A stretch of DNA of 64,000 bases, taken from assembly GCF_030272895.1 (NCBI RefSeq), contig NZ_JALRNF010000001.1:62001-126000 (forward strand). The letters run 5' to 3'. Position 1 is the stretch's first letter. Each line of letters starts with the position of its first letter. Under the pieces are notes generated by a model. The model was not told the origin of the DNA, did no database searches, and saw only the letters and a program-made list of their open reading frames with translations. The position numbers and the translations under genes are program-made. This document shows, one piece after another, positions 57,741 through 64,000 of this stretch. The DNA comes from Pseudomonas sp. BGr12 (lineage in GTDB: Bacteria; Pseudomonadota; Gammaproteobacteria; Pseudomonadales; Pseudomonadaceae).

Positions 57741-58438
57741 CCGCCCTGCTGCCGCCCAACGCCAGCCAGCTGGAGCGCCTGGCCGCTGAGGCACTTGCGC
57801 AGATCGACCAGGTGCCGGTCCCGATCCGGGATTTGCTGAACCCTGACCGCTGCCCAGCAGCGATGCTCCCCTACCTGGCCTGGGCTTTCTCTGTCGATCG
57901 CTGGGATGCCAGCTGGGGCGAAGCAACGAAGCGGCAGGTGATCAAGTCCTCCTACTACGTCCACTCGCACAAGGGCACCATCGGCGCGTTGCGGCGGGTG
58001 ATTGAACCGCTGGGCTATCGGATCAAGGTCACCGAATGGTGGGAGACCCAGCCCGAAGGCACTCCCGGCACGTTCTCGCTAGACATCGAAGTGCTCGATG
58101 CCGGCATCAGCGAGGCCACCTACGAGCTGCTCAATGCCCTGATCGGGGATGCGAAGCCGCTGAGTCGCCATGTTGCCGAGCTGAACCTTATCGGCGTCGT
58201 CGCCGGCCCGTTGACGGTCGCAACGACCCTGCAGGATGGCCACGAAACTTCCATCTATCCCTACGCCCCCCGGCAAATCGAAAGCGCGGGCCAGGTCTTC
58301 TTCAGCGTTGCCATCTACGACGGCGACTCAACCTCCATTTTCCCGAAAGCCCCGGCGGCTATTGAGTCGCAGATCTCGATCAACGCCGCATCCACGATCG
58401 TGAGCATCGACACGGTCGCGGTATACCCCCAAGTTTAG
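57737..58438 (+). CDS. I: Tail protein (P2 gpI-like) with a C-terminal extension
   Basis: The 233-residue protein has the gpI core in residues 1-150: PVPIRDLLNPDRCPAAMLPY, AWAFSVDRWDASWGEATKRQ and KGTIGALRRVIEPLGYRIKV. About 60 extra residues form two repeats with a similar unit (HETSIYPYAPRQIES and DSTSIFPKAPAAIES). The added repeats probably form a connector to the tail fibre. Followed by H after 8 bases. Confidence 0.9.
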   Translation: MTALLPPNASQLERLAAEALAQIDQVPVPIRDLLNPDRCPAAMLPYLAWAFSVDRWDASWGEATKRQVIKSSYYVHSHKGTIGALRRVIEPLGYRIKVTEWWETQPEGTPGTFSLDIEVLDAGISEATYELLNALIGDAKPLSRHVAELNLIGVVAGPLTVATTLQDGHETSIYPYAPRQIESAGQVFFSVAIYDGDSTSIFPKAPAAIESQISINAASTIVSIDTVAVYPQV

Positions 58439-58446
58439 GAGCAGGC

Positions 58447-60858
58447 ATGGCTAGCTATTTCACTCTTTTGACCAATGTTGGCGCAGCCAAACTGGCCAAT
58501 GCGATCGCGTTGCAACAGGACTTCACCATCAGCCAGATGGCCATTGGCGACGGTGGAGGCTCGCTGCCCGTACCGAGCACTTCGCGCACTGCCCTGGTCA
58601 ACGAGGTGCGGCGCGGCCCGGTCAATCGGGTCGAGAAGGACCCCGACAACCCGGCTTGGGTGGTGGTTGAGCAAGTTCTCCCGCCAGAAATCGGTGGCTG
58701 GACCATTCGCGAGGTTGGCCTCTACGACGCCGAAGGGGATCTCGTCGCTTACGGCAACTACCCGGAAACTTACAAGCCTGTACTCGCCGAAGGCAGCGCC
58801 AGAACGCAGACCATCCGCTTCATCGCTGAGGTGGGAAGTGCTGAGGCCGTAACCCTCAAGGTCGACCCGTCGATCGTACTGGCTACTCGCGAATGGGCCG
58901 AGCAACAGGCCGCCGCGAAGGTTCTGGCGCACGACCAGGACCCGGCGGCCCACATGGGCAACCACCCGCTCGGAATGGGCTTGTTCACCGGCCGTATGCG
59001 GGCAGGCCAGGCCGTCAAGATCGCCTTTTTCGGCGACAGCACCACCGATGGCAACAGCTCTTCGGGCTGGACCCCAAACCCAGTAGACGGGAACCAGATG
59101 GCAATCGGCGCCACCGATCACGGGGCGGCCGGTGGGTACAACGCCTACCCACGTCGCCTACAGGACATGCTGCGACTGTTCTATGGGAACAACCTGATCC
59201 GTTGCTACAACGCAGGCTACAGCGGCAAGCGTCTGGACAATGGTTGGGCGCTGAACAACCTCGACGCCGCCGTGCTCAGGCATCCGATCTATAAGGATTG
59301 CGATGCAGTCGTGGTGGTGTTCGGCCTCAACGATGCCGCACAGAACGGCAGTCGTCTTGAGGCGTTCGTCAGCGAAAGCAAAAAGGTTATCGAGGCCATC
59401 CTCAAGGCCGGCAAACTGCCAATCTTGATGGCGTCCGACGCGCACTGGCGCAGTCATGACGACTTCGACAATACCGGCAACAACTACGAAAACACCGAGA
59501 TCGTCGAGTTGAACGACGCCAAGCGTGCCCTGTGCGCTCAGTACGGCATTCCGCACCTGGAGATGCACGATCGTCAGCGCGACTGGATGAACCGCAATGG
59601 TGGTTACACCTGGTGGCGCAAGGTTGCCCCCGACGGCATGCACTCAAACGATGAGGGCCACCAGATCAAGGCCTGCATTGTGGCTGCGCAGTTCATCCCG
59701 GAAATCTACCGGGTGGGGCGTCACGTTCTGGAGCGAATCAACTGGCAGGACTCCCGGGCCCGCTTCCCCTATGACCATTCCCCGAACTTCTCGCCCATTG
59801 TTGACTCGGCGTCGATGCAGAACAATTTCCAGGTTCCTCCTGGTCGGTTCGTGCACGGGGCAAACCTGGTTGATGCCTGGGTGTGGTGCGAGGAGGGTGA
59901 TCTACCGCTGATCTACCGCGCAATTTCCGATGCTGGCCAAGCTCAGGCCGACCTGACCATTGACCAGGTGGGGCGAATCAAGGTCTATCACATGGGCGCA
60001 GTCGACCCATCGGCCCCTATCTACGACAAAGAGGTCAACGGTGCAGGAGCGCGGGCCATCATCAACCATACGTTTGACCGCCCTTGCCGGCTGCTGCGCC
60101 TGCCTTATGGCTTGTGCCGTATCACCATGACAGCGCCGGCGAAGGACCTGACAAGGAACCTATTCGGCGGGCACTTCGAGATCAATCCCAGCTACAAGAT
60201 GGCCGAAAGAAAGCCATTCTTTTTGGGGGATCTGGCGACCTTGGCGGTGCTGAAGTCGCCGACCTGGCAGCAAAACTTGATCGAGCGCAGCGGCCCGCAA
60301 AAATTTGTAATCAACGCCCCGGCTGCCGGTCGTTATGTCTTTTCCAGTCGCGAGGAGCGTGACGGCTCGAACACTGTGGACTTCGGTGTGCCTGGGCAGA
60401 AACGGGAGATTTACCTGCGGGCCAAGCTCTCGCAATCCACCGGTGTGATGATGTTCTCAGGGCCGTCTTACCGCGAGAACGGGGAAATCATCACCAACGA
60501 GGGAGCCTTTTTCGTGTATCGGCCTGGCTCCACCGCAGCTGTTCGGCTGTACGTGTATGGTGACGAGGGCTCCCTTGCCATGCTCGGCGAGGGGGTACTC
60601 TCCACCAACTACGTCAACGATTTGCTCGAGTGCGTGATCGTCTTTGAGCGTAACGCTGCTGGGGATCAGCTCGTCAGCTTTTACGAGGGCTCCAAAGCAG
60701 TCGGGACGCCGCTGATTACTTCTACATCAGCGACCACTGGGGCCGCTGGGCCGTGGGCAGGAACTATGGGCGGTGCTTTCGCAAACTTGGGGCCGTCCAG
60801 CCTCAACACGGATCTTTCCGTGGAAATCCTTGAGATGGTCGCCCGCCACTACGGATGA
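58447..60858 (+). CDS. H: Tail fibre protein (gpH-like) with an SGNH/GDSL hydrolase domain
   Basis: The 803-residue protein begins with the tail-collar/fibre N-terminal domain (MASYFTLLTNVGAAKLANAI, TISQMAIGDGGGSLPVPS, WTIREVGLYDAEGDLVAYGN; about 1-160). From about 190 to 420 it has an SGNH hydrolase domain: IAFFGDSTTDGNSSSG (Ser198), VVFGLNDAAQNG (Asn295) and APDGMHSNDEGHQI (Asp396, His399). The C-terminal half is beta-rich with no repeats I recognise. Such domains deacetylate cell-surface sugars, so the fibre may modify the receptor polysaccharide. Confidence 0.88.
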   Translation: MASYFTLLTNVGAAKLANAIALQQDFTISQMAIGDGGGSLPVPSTSRTALVNEVRRGPVNRVEKDPDNPAWVVVEQVLPPEIGGWTIREVGLYDAEGDLVAYGNYPETYKPVLAEGSARTQTIRFIAEVGSAEAVTLKVDPSIVLATREWAEQQAAAKVLAHDQDPAAHMGNHPLGMGLFTGRMRAGQAVKIAFFGDSTTDGNSSSGWTPNPVDGNQMAIGATDHGAAGGYNAYPRRLQDMLRLFYGNNLIRCYNAGYSGKRLDNGWALNNLDAAVLRHPIYKDCDAVVVVFGLNDAAQNGSRLEAFVSESKKVIEAILKAGKLPILMASDAHWRSHDDFDNTGNNYENTEIVELNDAKRALCAQYGIPHLEMHDRQRDWMNRNGGYTWWRKVAPDGMHSNDEGHQIKACIVAAQFIPEIYRVGRHVLERINWQDSRARFPYDHSPNFSPIVDSASMQNNFQVPPGRFVHGANLVDAWVWCEEGDLPLIYRAISDAGQAQADLTIDQVGRIKVYHMGAVDPSAPIYDKEVNGAGARAIINHTFDRPCRLLRLPYGLCRITMTAPAKDLTRNLFGGHFEINPSYKMAERKPFFLGDLATLAVLKSPTWQQNLIERSGPQKFVINAPAAGRYVFSSREERDGSNTVDFGVPGQKREIYLRAKLSQSTGVMMFSGPSYRENGEIITNEGAFFVYRPGSTAAVRLYVYGDEGSLAMLGEGVLSTNYVNDLLECVIVFERNAAGDQLVSFYEGSKAVGTPLITSTSATTGAAGPWAGTMGGAFANLGPSSLNTDLSVEILEMVARHYG

Positions 60859-60874
60859 CCTGTTGACTCATGAC

Positions 60875-60900
60875 AGGCCTCGCTTCGGCGGGGCCTTTTT
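60875..60900 (+). terminator. Rho-independent terminator after the tail fibre gene
   Basis: AGGCCTCGC (60875-60883) and GCGGGGCCT (60888-60896) pair with one G-T wobble around TTCG and are followed by T-runs. It ends the V-H transcript; FI has its own activator site just downstream. Confidence 0.85.
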
Positions 60901-60909
60901 GTTAGGGCT

Positions 60910-60928
60910 TGTAAGCCTGACTCCTACA
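60910..60928. promoter_or_regulatory. Late activator site 3 (TGTA-N10-CTACA)
   Basis: TGTAAGCCTGACTCCTACA lies between the terminator and the sheath gene, the place of the P2 PF promoter, about 80 bases before the FI start. It has the same TGTA-N10-CTACA form as the other two sites. Confidence 0.68.
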
Positions 60929-61008
60929 GCTCGGCAAGCTCGCAGCTTCTGCGCGCGCGCATCAATCTCAGGGCTCACTGAATTGCGATCCTGCGCAGGA
61001 GCCGCCAC

Positions 61009-62181
61009 ATGGCAACCGATTATCACCACGGCGTTCGCGTCTTCGAAATCAACGAGGGCAGCCGCCCTATCCGTACTGTCGCCACGGCTGTGGTTGGCAT
61101 GGTCTGCACTGCCAGCGACGCAGACGCCACTGTTTTCCCGCTCAACAAGCCGGTCTTGCTGACCGACGTGCTGACCGCTTCCGGCAAGGCCGGTGAAGCC
61201 GGCACCCTGGCCCGAAGCCTGGATGCGATCGCCGACCAGGCCAGCCCCGTCACCGTCGTAGTACGGGTGGCCGAAGGCACCAGCGAAGCGGAAACCACCA
61301 CCAACATCGTCGGCGGCGTCACGCCAACCGGTCAGTACACCGGGCTCAAGGCGCTGCTGGCCGCTGAAGCCCAGCTTGGTGTGAAACCACGCATCCTCGG
61401 CGTCCCTGGCCTCGACAACCTGGCCGTGACCACCGAACTGGTGGCCATCGCCCAGAAACTGCGGGGCTTTGCCTACGCCAGCTGTTTCGACTGCGAGACA
61501 GTCTCCGAGGCACTGGCCTACCGCGAAGGCTTCGGCGCTCGCGAGCTGATGCTGATCTGGCCAGACTTCATCAACTGGGACACCGCCACCAGCAGCTCCC
61601 AGCCGGCCGCCGCCGTAGCCCGGGCCCTGGGCCTGCGCGCCAAGCTCGACGAGCAAGTTGGCTGGCACAAAACCCTGTCCAACGTGCCGGTCAACGGTGT
61701 GTCGGGTCTGTCGAAGGACATCTTCTTCGACCTGCAGAACCCGGCCACCGACGCCGGCCTGCTGAACGCCGACGAGGTCACCACCCTGATCCGTCGTGAG
61801 GGCTTCCGCTTCTGGGGCTCGCGCACCTGCTCGGCTGACCCGCTGTTTGCCTTCGAGAACTACACCCGCTCGGCGCAGGTCCTGGCCGACACCATGGCCG
61901 AAGCGCACTTCTGGGCGGTGGACAAGCCAATGCACCCAAGCCTGGTACGCGACATCGTCGAAGGTATCAACGCCAAGATGCGCGAGCTGGTGCGCAATGG
62001 CTACCTGCTGGGCGGCGAGTGCTGGTACGACGAGGCAGCCAACGACAAGGACACCCTCAAGGCCGGCAAGCTGTACCTGGACTACGACTACACCCCGGTC
62101 CCGCCTCTGGAGAACCTGCTGCTGCGCCAGCGCATCACCGACCGCCACCTGGTGCAGTTCGCTGCCGCCGTCAACGCCTGA
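61009..62181 (+). CDS. FI: Contractile tail sheath protein (P2 gpFI-like)
   Basis: The 390-residue protein has the FI pattern: [53 protein letters not shown] segments and the C-terminal [20 protein letters not shown]. The length matches P2 FI. It forms the contractile sheath. Confidence 0.95.
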   Translation: MATDYHHGVRVFEINEGSRPIRTVATAVVGMVCTASDADATVFPLNKPVLLTDVLTASGKAGEAGTLARSLDAIADQASPVTVVVRVAEGTSEAETTTNIVGGVTPTGQYTGLKALLAAEAQLGVKPRILGVPGLDNLAVTTELVAIAQKLRGFAYASCFDCETVSEALAYREGFGARELMLIWPDFINWDTATSSSQPAAAVARALGLRAKLDEQVGWHKTLSNVPVNGVSGLSKDIFFDLQNPATDAGLLNADEVTTLIRREGFRFWGSRTCSADPLFAFENYTRSAQVLADTMAEAHFWAVDKPMHPSLVRDIVEGINAKMRELVRNGYLLGGECWYDEAANDKDTLKAGKLYLDYDYTPVPPLENLLLRQRITDRHLVQFAAAVNA

Positions 62182-62228
62182 TCCCATTTGCCCGCGCGGC
62201 CCCGGCCGCGCCGTAGGAGAGCCCGACC

Positions 62229-62744
62229 ATGGCCCTGCCCAAGAAACTCAAGCATCTCAACCTGTTCAACGACGGCAACAGCTACCTGGGCGTGGCCAAG
62301 TCGGTCACCCTGCCCAAACTCGGTCGCAAGTTCGAAGCCTACCGTGGCGGCGGTATGGAAGGCCCGGTCAAGGTCGACCTGGGCCACAGCGACGACGGCC
62401 TGCAGCTGGAGTGGACCCTCGGCGGCTGGGACCTGATTGCCCTGCGCCAGTTCGGTGCGGTGAAGGCGGACGGTGTGCAACTGCGCTTCACTGCCTCGGT
62501 GCAGCGTGATGACACCGGCGAAGTCAGCGCCGTGGAGATCGTCACCCGTGGCCGCCACGAAGAAGTGGACTTCGGCGATGCCGAACCCGGCGAAGACACC
62601 GAGCACAAGATCACCACCGCCCTCACCTACTACAAGCTCACCGTTGACGGCGAGGACATCGTCGAGATCGACCTGCTCAACTTCATCTACGTGGTTGATG
62701 GCAAAGACCTGCTCGAAGAGCACCGCAAGGCCCTCGGCATCTAA
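62229..62744 (+). CDS. FII: Tail tube protein (P2 gpFII-like)
   Basis: The 171-residue protein has the FII pattern: MALPKKLKHLNLFNDGNSYL, PKLGRKFEAYRGGGMEGPVK, LQLEWTLGGWDLIALRQFGA and VVDGKDLLEEHRKALGI. It forms the rigid inner tube. A clear ribosome site (TAGGAGAGCCC) precedes it. Confidence 0.95.
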   Translation: MALPKKLKHLNLFNDGNSYLGVAKSVTLPKLGRKFEAYRGGGMEGPVKVDLGHSDDGLQLEWTLGGWDLIALRQFGAVKADGVQLRFTASVQRDDTGEVSAVEIVTRGRHEEVDFGDAEPGEDTEHKITTALTYYKLTVDGEDIVEIDLLNFIYVVDGKDLLEEHRKALGI

Positions 62745-62828
62745 GCCATGCCCAGGCAGCGCCCACCCTTCCGCAATCCACCGCCGGGCACTGCACCGGC
62801 GGCCTCTTCAAACCCAAGGAGCAACCCC

Positions 62829-63155
62829 ATGAAAACCCCTGAAACCGCAGCACCTGTGAAGAACCTCAACGAAGAAACCATCGCCCTGGACACCCCGATC
62901 ATCCGTGGCGAGACCCAGATCGAAACCCTGACCCTGCGTAAGCCCATGAGCGGCGAGCTGCGCGGCGTCAGCCTGGTCGACCTGGCCAACATGGACGTAC
63001 AGGCGCTGCGCAAGGTCCTGCCACGCATCACCAGTCCCTCCCTCACCGACATCGAGATCGGCCGCATGGACCCCGCCGACCTGCTCCAGTGCGGCGTGGC
63101 GGTCGGCAGTTTTTTGCTGAAGAAGTCGGACAGGGAAGCTGCCCTCGTTGCGTAG
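62829..63155 (+). CDS. E: Tail assembly protein E (P2 gpE-like)
   Basis: The 108-residue protein has the gpE/gp41-like pattern: IALDTPIIRGETQIETLTLR, KPMSGELRGVSLVDLANMDV and ITSPSLTDIEIGRMDPADLL. It chaperones the tape measure together with the E+E' fusion made by frameshifting near its end. The start at 62829 follows AAGGAGCAACCCC. Confidence 0.92.
   Translation: MKTPETAAPVKNLNEETIALDTPIIRGETQIETLTLRKPMSGELRGVSLVDLANMDVQALRKVLPRITSPSLTDIEIGRMDPADLLQCGVAVGSFLLKKSDREAALVA
63110..63116 (+). promoter_or_regulatory. Programmed -1 frameshift site T TTT TTG
   Basis: In the E frame the codons read AGT TTT TTG, i.e. the heptamer T TTT TTG in the correct phase for a -1 slip. The -1 frame then continues without a stop through E' to the TGA at 63284-63286. 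P2 uses the same heptamer for its E+E' fusion. Confidence 0.85.
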
Positions 63156-63163
63156 ATGAGGCC

Positions 63164-63286
63164 ATGGCCGACCTGGCCATTGTCTTTCACTGGGGGCCGG
63201 CGGATATGGATCCGCTGTCCCTTTCTGATCTGATGGAATGGCGCGAGCGGGCCATAACGCGCTGGGAGCAAACCCATGGCAAATGA
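63164..63286 (+). CDS. E': Tail assembly protein E' (made as E+E' frameshift fusion)
   Basis: The frame encodes MADLAIVFHWGPADMDPLSL, then SDLMEWRERAITRWEQTHGK (40 residues from ATG 63164). The FHWGP and LMEWRERA pattern is that of P2 E'. It is in the -1 frame relative to E and open back to the slippery site, so it should be made mainly as an E-E' fusion joined at residue about 95 of E. Its TGA overlaps the start of the T gene. Confidence 0.85.
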   Translation: MADLAIVFHWGPADMDPLSLSDLMEWRERAITRWEQTHGK

Positions 63287-64000
63287 CCTGAAGATGGAAG
63301 TGGTACTCCAGGCCATCGACAGCGCCACCCGGCCCATTCGTGCCATCACCCAAGGCAGCGTTGGCCTCGGCCAAGCGCTCAAGCAGTCCCGCGACAAGCT
63401 CAAGCAACTGCAGGCCACCCAGGCGGATGTCTCCAGCTTCCGCCAGGCCAAGGCTGCCAGCCTTGATCAAGCGGCCGCCATGAAAGCCAGCCGTGATCGG
63501 GTCAGCCAGCTATCTGCTGCGTTGATGGCCCATGAAAAGACAGTCCGACCGCTACAGACCAGCTATGACCAGCTGATGGGCGAAACCACAGCGCTCAAGG
63601 ATCGGCAAAAGGAACTGTCCCAGCAGGTGCGCCAGACGCGTGAATCAGCCCAAGCGGCCACCCAAGTCTGGAAGAACAACACTGCCCGCATCCGCGAGCT
63701 GCGTTCGCAGATCGCCAGCACCGCCCAGCCCACGCAGAAGCTACGCAACGAATACGACGCCCTGGTCACCAAACAGCAGGCCCAGCTGGAGACAGTGCGC
63801 CGGCTGACTGCGGTACAGAAAGACCTCCAGCAACAACACCGCGCCACTGCCGACAGTGCCCGCCAGCAAAGAGAGCGCATGTCAGAACTGGCTGGCCAGC
63901 TCCAGGAGGCCCGAGCCCCCATGCAGGGGCTCAACCAGGACTATCGCACCGCCGTGCGTGAGGCCCAGGCACTCAAGGCCAAGCACAGCGCACAAGCTCA
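63276..64000 (+). CDS. T: Tail tape measure protein (P2 gpT-like), partial
   Basis: An open frame from ATG 63276 overlaps E' by 11 bases and runs off the window. It begins MANDLKMEVVLQAIDSATRP, then LKQSRDKLKQLQATQADVSS and long coiled-coil helices (RQKELSQQVRQTRESAQAAT), the normal start of a P2-like tape measure. Only about 240 residues are visible; the hydrophobic middle and C-terminus are beyond the window. Confidence 0.93.
   Translation, partial: MANDLKMEVVLQAIDSATRPIRAITQGSVGLGQALKQSRDKLKQLQATQADVSSFRQAKAASLDQAAAMKASRDRVSQLSAALMAHEKTVRPLQTSYDQLMGETTALKDRQKELSQQVRQTRESAQAATQVWKNNTARIRELRSQIASTAQPTQKLRNEYDALVTKQQAQLETVRRLTAVQKDLQQQHRATADSARQQRERMSELAGQLQEARAPMQGLNQDYRTAVREAQALKAKHSAQA

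Larger units (their letters stand above)
42046..64000. mobile_element. P2/phiCTX-like prophage (one end and most of the late region)
   Basis: The element starts at the tRNA-Ser-derived site and contains, in P2 order, portal (Q), terminase (P), scaffold (O), capsid (N), M, L, X, lysis genes, R, S, V, W, J, I, H, FI, FII, E/E' and T, still open at the window end. Integrase, repressor, replication genes, U, D and ogr are not seen and should lie to the right. The structural genes are intact with close spacing, so the late region shows no decay. Confidence 0.92.

Noticed and set aside
1..64000. CRISPR arrays, rRNA genes and complete tRNA genes
   Set aside because: No regularly spaced repeats with unique spacers, no rRNA sequence and no full tRNA cloverleaf were found. 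The tandem repeats at 21130-21520 are palindromes with near-identical spacers, not CRISPR.

Overview
The window reads as the chromosome of a fluorescent or putida-group Pseudomonas. The evidence is a GC-rich core with typical Pseudomonas metabolic genes, Pseudomonas-type palindromic repeats carrying GTGGGAGC...GCTCCCAC arms, a DUF3077/DUF6124-like gene, a PACE efflux gene, and a prophage laid out like the P2-related Pseudomonas phage phiCTX. Function calls come from reading translated sequence and remembered family features; no database search was run.

Layout. 1-2.0 kb is a scarred, AT-richer region with a chemoreceptor tail end, a truncated sterol-desaturase gene, a CAP-domain protein and an inverted-repeat element. 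2.0-3.4 kb holds a GNAT acetyltransferase and a membrane protein. 3.4-7.1 kb is a leftward set encoding a WYL-domain regulator, a TerB-like membrane-associated protein and a membrane protein with an HNH nuclease motif; it has the form of a regulated immunity locus but matches no system I can name. 7.2-10.2 kb holds a small membrane protein and an alpha/beta hydrolase plus sugar-isomerase pair, divergent from a TetR regulator across a perfect 44-bp palindrome. 10.2-10.8 kb is a small DUF3077-like gene with a structured leader.

10.8-16.2 kb looks like a small defence island. A LexA-type SOS box precedes a two-gene unit (NdpA-family nucleoid protein plus a membrane protein), followed by a convergent gene for an Mrr-like nuclease fused to a STAND-type NTPase.

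16.6-29.0 kb is core-like: a PACE efflux pump, an S24/HTH repressor, then polyamine catabolism. That part has gamma-glutamylputrescine oxidase, synthetase and regulator genes, agmatine deiminase, N-carbamoylputrescine amidase, a polyamine-binding protein, and a second, Tat-exported agmatine-deiminase-like enzyme. Embedded in or beside it are a PL7 lyase, a LysR regulator, tandem repeats and an orphan histidine kinase. 29.1-36.3 kb has a glyoxalase-fold protein, a YghU-like GST, an opine-oxidase-type operon (binding protein, RidA, two flavoproteins, 2Fe-2S subunit) with a divergent LysR gene, and a MAPEG protein. 36.4-41.9 kb has lipoproteins and a 1230-residue unrecognised membrane protein.

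From 42.05 kb to the window end is a P2/phiCTX-like prophage. It starts at a 26-bp copy of a tRNA-Ser 3' end, followed by an array of GGTAATT repeats (likely integrase arm sites), a small ORF and a BRO-type antirepressor flanked by a repeated GC-rich element. Next come a two-gene AT-rich cargo module of unknown function and the late genes in P2 order: Q, P leftward, then O, N, M, L, X, lysis, R, S, V, W, J, I, H, FI, FII, E/E', T rightward. Three TGTA-N10-CTACA sites precede late units and look like the binding sites of an Ogr-type activator. The integrase and early genes are not in the window and presumably lie beyond 64 kb. The candidates for an undescribed system are the WYL-TerB-HNH set, the SOS-controlled NdpA pair and the prophage cargo pair.
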